From Dryas octopetala (lineage: Eukaryota > Streptophyta > Magnoliopsida > Rosales > Rosaceae), in the NCBI GenBank assembly GCA_963921425.1, contig OY992839.1, positions 20,258,910 through 20,322,909 of the forward strand: 64,000 bases of DNA, written 5' to 3'. The position numbers were made by a program, and so were the translations under genes. Positions 49,501-62,910 of the stretch are shown one piece after another. The notes beneath the pieces are model-generated. The model was not told the DNA's origin. It did no database searches and saw only the letters and a list, made by a program, of their open reading frames with translations. Positions within the stretch are counted from its first letter, which is position 1, and each line of letters begins with the position of its first letter.

Positions 49501-52500
49501 TAAGAAAATGTTTTAATTTATTTCCATAAAGTGCTAGATAACTGTTAGCTTGTGGGATTTCAATGATGAGGCACATTATTCCTTCCTATTTATTTTGTAC
49601 TTGTTAGCTGAATCCTAAATGGGTGGTTTTTCCACCAGTGAGTTCTTTTCTAGGTCTGTAGCTTCTTATTGGAATGTTCACTCATACGGATAGAATAGAG
49701 ATGATACCCTGTTGTATTTTTAATTGGTCTTTGGTGTTATGAATTATCAATTGATATTTTTGGCCCACCACTGCTGAATTTAGTTGCATCGTATGAATTT
49801 AGAAACAAAGAACCAAAACGAAAAAAAAAAAATCATGGTTTTACCCTTAAATTCTTGTTCATTTAATGCTAGAAAAAGATTTGATCATGTGAATAACTTG
49901 TATTTGGAATTTTTCCTTTCCCCTCGAGTTCACTTCCTTTATGTGTGTCCTGTAATTGCCAACTTCAAGCTCTGTTAGTGATCTTGAGCTTGACAGTTAT
50001 GTTTGGTAGATGTTTTTTTTTTTTTTTTTTTTTATTACGGGCGGGAGGGGGGTTGCTTCTACTAATTTTTTTTTTATAGGGAAAATTTGATTGTGGGAGA
50101 ATGGTGTTGGTTGTGGGGGAGAAGGGGTGGCACAGTGTCTTCTTTGTAGAAGAGAAAGGACAATGGGTAAAGGAATAAGAATTAGAGACTTGGTTATAGA
50201 TGAAACTCTTTTTTATGACATACAGAGTGCTAGTTGTTAGTGATTGATAAGAGGTCACATACTTGCATTTTGGCTTTAAGCTCCACAGCTAGATTCATTA
50301 CCTTCTGAAAGTTGCTTTTTGAATGCATCTGGTTTTGCTTTTCTCAGAATCATACATGCTAATGTTTCTTGTTGTAGTCAGTGCTTCAGCTTTTAATCTT
50401 CCCTCCCTTTATCTAACTTTGTTGGGATAGTGGGAATTTAAGATTTTTCTTTTTTGCTCAGAAAGTATTGGCGTACTCATGTCATCTTGGTTGATCTATT
50501 TTGTTTTGTCAGTGTGTCACAAGTGAGGGGTTTGAGCTAACAAGAGTGACATTGGTGACTATCAAAGGACAGGTATGTTGTGTATTTTTTCTTTCCTCAT
50601 TTTGCAAAAGGAATTGGATTTGAATGTGATTTGGATGCAAGATTTTGTGTATTTCTTCTAAATTTAATTTAATCTAAAAGTTGCTTTTTAATGTGACTTC
50701 CTAATTGTGTTTTGCTCTTATTTAAATTAGAATGTTTTAACACCTGTAAGTTCAATTGAATAAAATATCATTTTCGAGTGATATATGATGTACCTTTTTT
50801 ATACTAGCTTATGTTATAGGATTTAGGAAGGATTCAACTTTAAATTTACACCAGATGAACATTTTGTTTTCCATTCCTTTTGGGGGTTTGCTTTCATAAC
50901 TAACATTTCATGATTTCTATATAAGGTTTTGCATTAATGGAACAAAAATTGTTTCTCTGATATGTCTACTCTCATCTCAAATATGTGGACACATATTGTG
51001 ATTAGTACATTGGTGATGCATGGATCTTGTTTGCCTTTCTGGAATGCAGTATTTTCTTAATGATATAGCCACTGTGGCAATGCCCCGTATAAGTTTTTTG
51101 GAATTCCTGATATGACATGATATCAAGAACTTGTACATCAGCTTTGTGTAAATTTTGACTAGTGATTATGAATCTGATTTGAATGCTTTAAAATTTTTAA
51201 TGTAGCTCTAGACTCTTAAAATTTCTTCTACCTTTATATATCTTTGTTATCATAATTAATGATCTGTCTTCTTCAATATTTTAATGTGCCCTTTGATGAA
51301 TCTCAGGTTGTTCTAGACAAATTGGTTAAGCCAACAAATACCATAATAGATTATAACACCAGGTACGTTTTTATTTTAGCTTTGCTAGTCCTTTACTGAA
51401 TATGTTTTCTTGAGTATTGAAACCATTATAGCTTCTGATGCTTTGGCTAAAATATATATATATATATATATGTATGTATATCCTGTGTATGTGTGTACTT
51501 ACATACGTATGTATGTACACATATGTCTCTGCTGTCTTTGTGCTCACATAGATAATGTGTATCCTTTAATTGATGTTACTCGAATAAGATGCTTGTTTCA
51601 TTTGTTGGAATTGTGTTTCAGTATACTCATCTCCTCTACCATATGAATTCTAGTCTTACAGTCTTTTCTAATATGCAAATTAAATTTATATTTTTAGATC
51701 TTTTCACGATACTTTTTCATGTTAGTTTTGCTCAGCCTCGTAGTCTTTTACCTTCTACTTTAACTAGTCTTCATATGGTTATAGGTGTATTTAGTAGTCT
51801 GTTGATGATGCAGGAGCATTTTCTAGGGTTCCAAGAATTAGTATTTTTGTAGTGTCTTTCTAATTATTATTTCCTAGTTGGATTAAGAGCCTAGTTTCCT
51901 GATTTCATTAGCTCTTTTAAGGTCATTTTACTCTATGTTTTCCTAGTTAGTTAAGGTTTATTGCTTTCCTAGTCAGTTGAGTAATATGTTTTCCTATATA
52001 AGTTTAAGCTTTAGGTTGTAATAGACAATTTTTTTATCAATATTATTCTGAGTTTTCTGATTTTAGTGTTTCTCTTGGGTTCCCAAACCCTAGAACTCAT
52101 CTATCTACATTCCAACTTTGATTCTATAGCTTTATTCTCTCTCTTTTCTACTGTTTATTGCTGGAATTTCCTTCCTACTGTGGTTTTTTGCCTATTACTG
52201 AAGCAAGACAGCAGCCTTTGCTTCTGTCCTGCATCATCTGTTGTATATGTCCATCCACCAAAGCCTAGTTTCTCTTATCTTCTCAGTAATAGGCTTCACA
52301 CTGTTTCGGTAATACATTGACTTTAGTTTTGTTTTGTTCTTTTTTCCCAAATCACTCCTATCATCGAACGTTTGTCCTTTAATACGTGTTTTTTGTATAC
52401 TACATTATGTTGGTCGAATTAAATGCATGGTGGTCATTGTATTTCTATGGGGGGTAAAAAGAGTGAAGCTCAGTCACTTCTGAGATGGTAGGACTTTGGA

Positions 52501-55500
52501 GGTACTGTTTGACATGCTAGTTAAATATTACTGAGTAGAGTGAAAAATAAAGTATCCTGAAGTTTTGAACTTTTAAGTCTCAGAAGAATGAAAGATGGTT
52601 TAATTTCTATTACAGTTGCATTACAAATTTCGCCTAACCTGGATTCACATGTAAAAATAAACTTGATGGAAATAGGAAGGGTAAGAAATCAAGACATTTT
52701 GTTACAGTGCTCGAGTGATCCGTAAACAGGAGATGATTAGCAGGAAAAAAATGAAGAGAATGTGCTAAACGGTTATGATCTTTTTTTTTTGACTTAAGCT
52801 AAACTTGGGGCTTTTATAGTTTGTTATTCAATAAGAAAAATAAAGACAATCTGGAAAAGTTGTAAAGATTTAAAGAAATCACCGGTTTCTTATGATTTGA
52901 TTTCTTGATATTATTCTTACTGTTGATTCTTTTCTGGATAAACATCAGTCCTATAATTTGATTGCAGGTATACTATTTGATTTACTGCGGTGTGAATGAC
53001 AAGAGACTTTCTATGCAGGTTTAGTGGAATCACAAGTGAGATGTTAGATGGGGTGACTACAAGTCTTAAAGATATTCAGGTTCATTACTTGAGTCTTACC
53101 ATTCATTTTTGTAAATACGTATGTGTGTATTTATTTATACATGCTTACTGGTTTGCCATGGCTGTGACTTGTGAGTAGTTCCTTCACTTATTAATTTCAT
53201 CATTTCATGTTAGGACACTATTGCATTCTGGTTTACATACAGTTGCTTTCCATGCTCAGGAGGACTTTCTAAAGCTGGTTTACAAAGAGACCGTCCTAGT
53301 TGGGCATTCATTGGAGAATGACTTGCTAGCATTGAAAATCTCTCACAATCTAGTGATTGATACAGCAATATTGTACAAACACTCTGGTCGTGGTTCTTAC
53401 AAATCTGCTCTTCGAGTTCTTGCCAAGAGATTTCTTTCTAAAGAGATACAGCAGTCAGGGAATGGTCATGACAGTACTGAAGATGCAAGAGCTGCTATGG
53501 AACTGGCACTTCTAAAGATTAGACATGGTAAGTGAGTCTTTCTTATGCATTTACATTGCACCATTGACTAGTGGAATTTATGGACATTGTCGGAGATAAA
53601 AAAAAGTGTAGGTAGTTTGTAAATACGAACAGGCACATATGCAGCCTGCCAAAGAGTTTAAATTTTGCGAAACAGCCTTCGCTGACACCTTTTTTCTGTA
53701 TCATGGTGCAGTGTGTCCATGTCAACAGCATTGCTTTTCTTAAACTATATGAATTTTGTTACAAAGACTTATGTTGAACCTTGTCATGGTGAGAAATACA
53801 TTTGTTATAATTTATATGGAAAATAGAAAGTAAAACAAAGGGCAGTTTATTGCAAAAATAAAAATATAATTGCTTCTGAATGTAGAAAGAAATAATTGAA
53901 CAAATAAAAGTAGCTAGATATATTTCTGTGGCTGAGACGATGATTATTTGCTTTTGTGTTCATCAATCTCTTTTAATGTAGAAATTTATTTTTAATTATA
54001 TATTTATGCTTCTTTTGTTGGATTAGGACCTGACTTTGGTACGTCACCATCACTGGTGCGAAAAAGGCTCCTAACAGTTTTGAGTGAGAGTGGAAAGACC
54101 ACTTCTATCATTGATGATGTTTCCATTGTGAAGCGTTATGGCTCTGAATTATCCCATTCATTTCCTGTGTCCTCTGATGATGAAGCTCTATCCAAAGCTC
54201 AAAAGGAGGTAGACTGTATAATAAATGGTTGTGTTCACTTGTTTTTCTCATCCCTATCATTTGGCTGCATATTTTAACCAGCTTGTTTACATCTATGTTG
54301 ATTGTAGGCAAGGAATGAGAGAGTGCAATTTGTTTGGACTCAATTCTCAGAATTGAATCGTCATTTAAAGAAACAAGCAGAGGATGTGGAGAAATTAAAT
54401 GGAAAACTTGCAGAGATGATATCTTTGCTTACATGTCAAAAGAAGTCTGGAAGTAAAAAAGGTATTAGATGCAGCTTAACATCCGAACTAAAGGAAATTC
54501 TTATTCGCATGGATACTAAAATACGCACTCTTTACGCTGCATTACCCACGAATGCCATGCTTATTGTTTGCACCGGTCACGGAGATATAGCAACTGTCTA
54601 TAGGTATGTACTACATTTCACCTTGATAATTATTTATGTTATTATCATTTCTTTTGTCCCTTGCAAATACATTAAAAGGGCAGTAGATGAAAGGTGATTA
54701 TTGGCTTACTGTACATTGAAGATGTTTGGGGGCTGGGAAATATCAATCCATTGTGCTCATAGAATTTATTTCCACTGGTAAAGAAACGCTTGTCCTGGGC
54801 ATGCATTTCTTAATATTGCCATGTGACCCATAAAATAAATGAAGTCAATAAACCAGATGCTTATTTTATAAATGATATTTTTTATAAAATCGTCAATTAA
54901 ATATTATTTTAAAAGAAGAAATCAAGATATGTGAAGTGGTTAAAAACTTAAAATATTCCAAAGTTCCATAAAGATCGAACAGATTACTGTCATAAGCAAA
55001 AGAAAAGAGAAAAAAAAGGTTATTTTCAACCAAAAGAACAAAGAAATCAAAACCAATCTGAGAAGCTTTTAAAATATTCAGTGTGCATTACACATCCCCG
55101 CCCTTGAGGTTTAGTGAAATTTCAAAAACATCCATTGTCCATAAGATAACTTTTGAAGTAATTATAAAATAAATTATCATTGCTATTTTCTTGATCGCTT
55201 ATATATCACTTGAGATGTTTAATTAAGCGAAAAAAATATCATATGCAATAATAATCTTTAAAATGCTTCATATAAAAAAAAAAAATTCTACAAAAATGCT
55301 ATCATCAGAAAATGGTAATTCATACTTTCAAGCAAAAATTGTTAATAAATTCATCTCAGAATTAAAGATTGTATGTCCAAGTAAAACTTATTCTGAAATC
55401 AGTCATGAGAATGGAGTGTTATCTCTAAAACTGAAAAACATTAAACCTCAAGGAAGGTTCGTGTAATTGATTTAAATACTTGATTAGACATGGGGTTGAG

Positions 55501-56162
55501 TTTGGTATTTGTCAATAATGATGGCATAGTTTATTATTTTAAAGAATATTTTTTTTATAGGAATTACAGAGAGTATATAAATGCCATATGTAAAGAAATC
55601 AGAGCCTCCGCTTCAATTTTATATGGGTAGAATAGATTGTAATACATGGCTACTTGAACATTTATGCATAAATTCTAGGACAGGGTAAGCACTTAATTCC
55701 ATAATTTAGTCACCTCTAGTGTTAGAGTTTTGTGAACATTCTGTAGAGTTTTGTCTCTTGGAAGTATTGAAGTTGGTAGAACATTCAAAAGTGTAACTTG
55801 ATGAATCCAAACCTCACTTTTGGTATGTGTCCCAAGAGAGATGCAGCCAAGGGACAGTCGTCTTTGATTGGTGAAGATCTCGTGGATGTCATTGTTACAT
55901 TGGAATTAAACGCTTTGAATTCAACCGTATGGTTGACATCTAGAAATCTTATAGATTTGGATTGTTACATGCCGAGTTGATATATTTCAGTTGATTCACA
56001 TGTCTGATCCCCCCTACTTTTCTTGTGCATGGATGAAGACTAAGGAAAATGCTTTTGGATCGTGGTGAAACCACGATGTGCCGTGAGAGCATTGTAAAGG
56101 TCTTGGAAGAGGTCCAGGCCCAAGCTGAGGTAGCATTGTGTTTTGTTGGTGTGAAGAGTTGA
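46588..56162 (+). CDS. SDN5: SDN5-like 3'-5' DEDDh exonuclease (small RNA degrading nuclease family)
   Basis: Proteins of this family trim small RNAs from the 3' end. Fourteen exons give about 559 residues: 46588-46704, 47070-47126, 47267-47332, 48011-48144, 48246-48325, 49197-49304 (or from 49179), 49400-49470, 50513-50572, 51307-51362, 53019-53079, 53260-53527, 54027-54208, 54308-54603 and 56039-56162. All junctions are GT-AG and keep frame. The catalytic DEDDh residues are visible: Asp and Glu in EILALDCEM (about 208 and 210), Asp in GHSLENDL (about 291), and His and Asp in [15 protein letters not shown] (about 340 and 345). A long helical segment ([20 protein letters not shown]) follows, then a C-terminal region ending [15 protein letters not shown]. 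The N-terminal half is the plant-specific extension. The last intron is 1.4 kb. The gene starts 505 bp from SBDS. The assignment to the SDN5 branch rather than another SDN is inferred from length and layout. Confidence 0.88.
51803..52236 (+). mobile_element. Solo LTR (434 bp) in SDN5-like intron 9
   Basis: Ends are TGATGATGCAGGAGC and CTGTCCTGCATCA, which are terminal inverted repeats (TGATGCAGGA/TCCTGCATCA). Identical TCTGT flanks it at 51798-51802 and 52237-52241, the 5-bp target duplication. A TATA-like TCCTATATAAG is at about 51991. No internal domain is present, so it is a solo LTR of a copia- or gypsy-type element in the transcribed direction. Clean duplications suggest moderate age. 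Confidence 0.85.
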
Positions 56163-57370
<1,208 letters not shown>

Positions 57371-57379
57371 ATTATTTCC

Positions 57380-57512
57380 TTTTTGAGAAGCTTCATGAGC
57401 AATTAGAATATTGTCTTGAATCTGTAGGAAAAGAGAAATGAGATGAGGAAGAGATACCTTCAATCTGTTAGCCAACACCTTTGAGAGAATCTTTGGAGGA
57501 CATGATGATCCC
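57380..57512 (-). mobile_element. L1-type LINE reverse-transcriptase fragment
   Basis: The minus strand translates to PPKILSKVLANRLKVSLP followed by QIQDNILIAHEASQK. This matches the KILSKVLANRL...SDNILIAHE block of plant L1-like LINE reverse transcriptases. The fragment is about 130 bp and stops on both sides. The adjacent 57513-57640 sequence is open on the plus strand but has no recognised homology. Confidence 0.72.
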
Positions 57513-57640
57513 CAGTCTTTTGGTTCCAGCTTGGGCTATGACAAGAATGATAAGATGCAGTCCTACAAAATTGCAGAACTAGATGCATATTCTTCTCTCA
57601 AAGTTGTCTTGAAGCACAAGTTTGTTGAAGAGGTGATGGT

Positions 57641-59252
57641 TATAAGAGTGAACAGAGGTGTGATTGAAAGCCTCAATTAAACTGAGGTTAATCCTTTGTA
57701 TTTATTAGAAGCAAAGTACATGTGCAGAAGTAAAACTCTATATATTCAAAATACAAAACAGGGAGTGCTTTAGATAGGATAGAGTTGTTGTGTAGCTGAG
57801 ATAGAGTTTATCCCATGTGCAGTATATGACTAAGAGGATGGGCTTGGGCGCAGGTGGTTTAGACGGGTTAGGACAGGTCTCTATTACACCCCCGCAAGCT
57901 GAGAGTCCGTGGTCGGACTGGAAGCTTGTTTACCAGAAGTGAGAAGCGTGGAGAAGACAGCCCCTTTGTAAAAATATCAGCACGCTGATCGTGGGTAGAA
58001 ACAAAACCAACTGACAGCTCACGACGAACCACTTTTTCACGAACATAGTGGAAATCCACTTCGATATGCCTGGTTTTAGAGTGGAACACAGGATTGGAGG
58101 CCAATGAAATAGTCGAAATATTATCACACCAAACCTTTGGACATGTGAGGTGCAACCGGAGGTCACGGAAGAGAGCACGAAACCAGGATAGAGTAGCAGC
58201 AGTAGCAGCGAGCTGACGATACTCGGCTTCTGTGCTAGAGCGAGAAACACCAGATTGTTTCTTGGAGCTCCATGAAACCAAGTTGGAACCAAGATAGACA
58301 CAATACCCGCCAGTGGACCGCCGATCGTCAGGGTCACCCGCATAATCAGCATCAGAAAATGCCACTAAGTGAAGAGAGCTGGGAGAGTAGAAAAGTCCAT
58401 GACCATAAGTGCCTTTAAGATAGCGAAGAATCCTCTTAACTGCAGTCCAATGATCAGAAGTGGGAGAGTGCATGAACTGACAGACTTGATTCACCGAGAA
58501 AGCAATGTCTGGCCTGGTAAGAGTAAGATACTGAAGGGCCCCAACCACACTACGATACGTAGTAGGATCAACCAATGGATCACCATCGTGGAGACTCAGC
58601 CGACGACCAGCAATGGCCGGTGAGGGAAGCGGCTTGGCGTCAAGCATATTGGTGCGACGGAGGAGCTCAAGTACATACTTGGGTTGGGAGAGATGAAGGC
58701 CAGAGGATGAGCGAACAGCTTCAATGCCAAGAAAGAAGTGAAGTGAGCCAAGGTCTTTGATCAAGAAAGCACGGCCCAACTCAGCAATGAGTGTTTGCAT
58801 ATGAGCGGAGTCATTACCTGTCAACAGAATATCATCCACATACACTAATAAGTAGATAATCACAGACCCATGAGTATAAACAAAGAGAGAGTAATCGGCA
58901 GTAGATGGTTGGAAGCCTAGGTGTTCCAAATGTTGAGAAAGACAGGTGAACCAAGCCCGCGGGGCTTGCTTAAGACCATACAAAGATCTCCGGAGCTTGC
59001 AAACATGGTGAGGATGGGTCGAGTCAACAAAGCCACTGGGTTGGGCCATGAACACATCTTCAGTGAGATAGCCATGCAGGAACGCGTTTTGAACATCCAA
59101 TTGCCGAATAGGCCAATGATGTTGGACAGCAAGGGCAAGGACAAGGCGAATGGTGCTATGATTAACCACTGGGCTGAAGGTTTCGCCATAGTCAAGACCA
59201 GATTGCTGGCGGAAGCCATTGGCAACTAGGCGAGCTTTGAAACGCTCGATGG
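57641..59252 (-). mobile_element. Ty1/copia fragment: reverse transcriptase-RNase H and 3' LTR
   Basis: A minus-strand frame of 433 codons (59169-57868) encodes the copia C-terminal pol region: LDVQNAFLHGYL, YVDDILLTGND, RNase H motif WCDNISTISLASNPVFHSKT and the ending ADIFTKGLSSPRF. The 5' part of the element is missing; the pol sequence begins abruptly at about 59252. Downstream is a polypurine tract (GCGGGGG) and a 248-bp LTR at 57888-57641 starting TGTAATAGAGACC. The pol part looks whole over this length, so the insertion is fairly young. The LTR is repeated in inverted orientation at 59253-59407. Confidence 0.9.
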
Positions 59253-59407
59253 CTACACAACAACTCTATCCTATCTAAAGCACTCCCTGTTTTGTATTTT
59301 GAATATATAGAGTTTTACTTCTGCACATGTACTTTGCTTCTAATAAATACAAAGGATTAACCTCAGTTTAATTGAGGCTTTCAATCACACCTCTGTTCAC
59401 TCTTATA
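59253..59407 (+). mobile_element. Inverted partial copy of the copia LTR
   Basis: The 155 bp from CTACACAACAACTCTATCC to CACTCTTATA match the 3' part of the LTR at 57641-57888, but on the plus strand. It begins exactly where the minus-strand pol region stops. It ends at a tRNA-Met primer-binding site (TGGTATCAGAGC, 59408-59419), as a 5' LTR would. Confidence 0.88.
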
Positions 59408-59647
59408 TGGTATCAGAGCTTGGTTATCCGCGTGTAAGGCCCAACGGTCACACGTGCTCCCACGTCACCCAATATAATTTGTTCACGTGTAAGGCTCAAA
59501 ATATCGCCACATGTGCGGGGGCGTGTTGAGAGTAATGTGGAGCAATGTCCCACATCGGAAAACTAAGGCTTACCATATGTGCTTATAAGTCTTGGGTCTC
59601 TCCACCCATAGCCAATTGATTTTGGGTTAGATGTTCTAATTTTATCA
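59408..59647 (+). mobile_element. TRIM-like internal region and 3' LTR
   Basis: TGGTATCAGAGCTTGGTTAT (primer-binding site, initiator-Met tRNA type) is followed by about 100 bp of internal sequence and a purine tract ATGTGCGGGGGCG. Then comes an LTR from 59524 (TGTTGAGAGTAATG) through CCCACATCGGAAAA to about 59647 (TTTTATCA). Length (124 bp) and motifs fit terminal-repeat retrotransposons in miniature. Its expected own 5' LTR is not present; instead the copia LTR fragment precedes the primer-binding site. Confidence 0.72.
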
Positions 59648-60692
59648 ATGGTGAGTGATGATGATAGGACTTCCAAAGCTGTTGGTCCATTCTCTCTCGT
59701 TCAGTGTTCAAAAGGTTTGGTGGGTCATCATTTTGGGTTTTTAAACCCAGACACTGGTTAGGGGTTGGAAGGTAATCCTTCAAGAACATGAAGGCTGTAC
59801 AATTGCTTCATTCATCTGGAGACTTTTTCTCCACATTAAGATGGATAGGTAGTTCTCCATTTTCAAAGGCCTGAAGATTCATGTTGTAGCATCTTTTTGG
59901 TTATATATTTTTCTTCTATGTGTATATATGTATAGGCCATTTCGTTGAGGTAAACCTCATCTTAAACATGATGATGTATATTTTGTGAGACCCACTCCGC
60001 ATTATAATTCGATAATCGAAGACATTTACAATTGAGCTGAATCTTTCACTTCCAAAACCAGTTTTATCTGAATGATGTAAAAACGTGAATGTAAAGCAAG
60101 CAGAGCTAAAGCTGTTGAACCGTGCACCTTGCATCATGCTGGTGTCTTAAAAGGTTGCATTCATCAGTTACAACTTACAAGCGTTTGTTTAGTTTTTATA
60201 TATATATATATATAATAAATAGGAGTTTTAGCTGTATTTTTTAAACACATTGCACTACAGCCCAAGAGAAGAAGGTCACATGTGATCGTTACATCCAATC
60301 AAGAGGGCCGGTGGATCAAAGAGAGCATATTTTGCTTGAAATAGTTCTCCATAAATTATCTCCACGGATGCTTATGCATATTGCATGCCTAGGCTACAAA
60401 AAAGCAGTATATACACTCCCTTTGCGTAACATTTTCACCCTTCAAATGTTCAATAAAGCCATCGACTTTTTAAACATGGGAAAAAAATGTAACGTAGTTC
60501 GTTTAAAAATGAGAGGTTGACAAACTGTTTGATAAGAAAAAAGAGCAAACCTATGAAAGTAAGACAAATGGAGGGTAAAGGGAACAAGAAATTATTAGTG
60601 CTTTATTTACATATTTAAAAGTTATATACTATTATTCATACAAAAAAAATTATATACTATTATATAGGAAAAAAGTATGGAGTCGGCTTTTA
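59648..60692. other. Intergenic DNA, no gene seen
   Basis: AT-rich with a TA run near 60197-60214. Open frames (60311-60520 and others) are short and featureless. Confidence 0.45.
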
Positions 60693-60701
60693 AAAAATCA
60701 A

Positions 60702-61585
60702 GGGTAAATTACAATTTAGTATCTCAACTTTATTTCGGATTTCAAGTTAGTACCTCAAGTTCAAAAAGTTGCAATTTCATGCCTAAACTTTCATTTTATT
60801 TCAAGTTAATACCTCCATTAGTCTTGTCATCAAAAATGCCGTTATCTGATGACGTGGCACATCACTAAAAGGCTTCATTTCAATTTAGTACCTCAATTTT
60901 ACCATGTTTTTCAATTCATACCTCAAGTTCAAAAACTTGCAAATAAATAAATGTTTTCCAGTTTTTATCTCAACTTCATCCCAACTTTTGACCCATCAAA
61001 TCTTCACTAAAATCAACAATTTTATACTCATTTTGAAACTATGAATCTCCTCTTTATAACCATATAGAAATAATTAAAAAAGAAGCTATGAAACGCGAAA
61101 GAAGTAGTCACAAATTAGGCTATCCAAAATTGTCAATTTGTTTGAAAATTTGGCACTTTCGTGTAGTCTACTTTGTGACTAATTATCTTGGGTTTCATAA
61201 CTCATTTTTGCATGATTTTTATATGGTTGTAAAGAGGAGATTCATAGCTTCAAAATGAGTATAAGATTGATAATTTTGGTAGAGATTTGATAGGTAAAAA
61301 ACTGGGGTGAAGTTGAGATAAAAATTGAAAAACATTTATTTATTTGCAAGTTTTTGAACTTAAGGTATGAACTTGAAAAATATGATAAAGTTAAGGTACT
61401 AAATTGAAATAAAGCCCTTTAGTGGTGTGCCATGTCATCAGATAACGACATTTTTTATGGCAAAACTAATGGAGGTATTAACTTGAAACAAAATGAAAAT
61501 TGAGACATGAAATTGCAACTTTTTGAACTTGAAGTACTAATTTGAAATATGAAGTAAAGCTAAGGTATTAAATTGTAATTTACCC
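60702..61585. mobile_element. Mutator-type foldback element, 884 bp, perfect 9-bp target duplication
   Basis: The left end GGGTAAATTACAATTTAGTA pairs with the right end TAAATTGTAATTTACCC. Pairing extends for about 300 bp on each arm (blocks AAAAAGTTGCAATTTCATG, GATGACGTGGCAC, TTTGCAAGTTTTTGAAC). The flanks AAAAATCAA at 60693-60701 and 61586-61594 are identical, the 9-bp duplication of Mutator-like elements. No transposase; the element is non-autonomous. It looks structurally whole. Confidence 0.88.
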
Positions 61586-61594
61586 AAAAATCAA

Positions 61595-62683
61595 ATATAC
61601 CCTTTGATTAAAAAATTGTAAAAGAATAACTTAATTTAGGAGGATAAAATATTAATAACTAAGTATTTTTAAAGATAAAAAATTCATTTATATTAATTGA
61701 AAATACACCCAATAAAAATTTAAGCTAAAAGACATTTTATGCATGTGCACGCATCTGTCAGCGTAAAAATAACCGTATCGAGCGCTCAACAAATGCATAT
61801 GCAGCATGCATCTACAATTGAGCTGAAAGATGCAATTTTTGAGCTACATATGCAAATGTAGCTTCATATGCATTTTGAGCTGCATCTACAATTATGAGGT
61901 GCAAACCCAAGTGTATTTAGGCTGAAAATAGGTGCCGAACATTAAACAGTAATTTTGTCTTGAAAGATAAATTTTAGGCCGGATAGTCTGTGGGTTAATG
62001 TATCTAGTCCTTTTGCCCTAAAAATTAAAGCACCCCTACAAAAAATCTATTAACACAACAGTAACTATAGATTAGTGATAGTTTATTCACAATAGAAAAA
62101 ACTATTGGCACGTCAGTAACAATGGATTAGTATTTAGCACTCATGATAAAGTGAATAACGACTCTTTTTCTTTATTTTTAAGATGAAATAAAAAATTTAT
62201 TAGTTTTTAATATAAAAAACCTATCAATACTTCGGTTTACAAGACCGACTCATATTTGAGGCATGCCGTATGCAGTATGCCTCGAATCATAGTCAAAGTG
62301 GCAAGATGCACATATTTTAGGAGCAAGATCAAGCCATTTACTCCTAACCCAAGTCCTTATGATATCAACTATGTAGTAAATAACAATATATATATAATAT
62401 ATATATATATATAAAAATTAAAAAAAAAAATGACTTCGATTATCATCGAATTACAATGCAGAATAAATCCTACAAATCATATTTTATCATATTTAAAATA
62501 AAGTATACCTTAATAAAAATGGCTATATATATATAGAAGCTTTTGCTTCTGTCCAATATATAATTACTGAAGCGAAGTTTGGTTGCTAATCCAATCAGTT
62601 CATCAATGGTCGGCAATTCATCGATTGTCGACAAGTATACAAATATGATGGTTCTAATTATGATACTGTACTAGTGTACTGCA
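61595..62683. other. Intergenic AT-rich DNA, no gene
   Basis: A cluster of GCATCTACAATTGAGCTG-like motifs near 61800-61900 repeats in both orientations. TA-rich runs occur near 62390-62412. Nothing else seen. Confidence 0.45.
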
Positions 62684-62910
62684 TAGGGGTGTGATTTGGA
62701 TTGGAAAATCCGAATCCGACCGATTCCTATCCGAAAATTGCCATTTTTATTCCGAATCCGAAAATGCCGAATCCGAAAATGCCGAAATCCGAAAATTCCG
62801 AAAAAAATTGGATTGGAATTGGAATGTTTATGAAAATTCCGATTCCGATCCGAATTCCGATCCAAAAAATTCCGAAATGTTCCGAAGGCATTCCGATCCG
62901 ATATTTCCGA
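62684..62910 (+). mobile_element. hAT-like non-autonomous element end
   Basis: Starts TAGGGGTGTGATTTGGATTG, a common hAT-type terminus in plants, and continues with dense ATCCGAA/TTCCGA motifs. This style resembles the TTCGGT-rich interior of the hAT element at 19337-20230. The other end and the 8-bp duplication were not found. Confidence 0.45.

Noticed and set aside
55263-55466. 67-codon frame in the last SDN5-like intron
   Set aside because: No domain, AT-rich and lacking splice signals that would add it to the gene.
58369-59229. Plus-strand frames at 58369-58760 and 58921-59229
   Set aside because: They are complements of the copia reverse-transcriptase region and show no independent homology.
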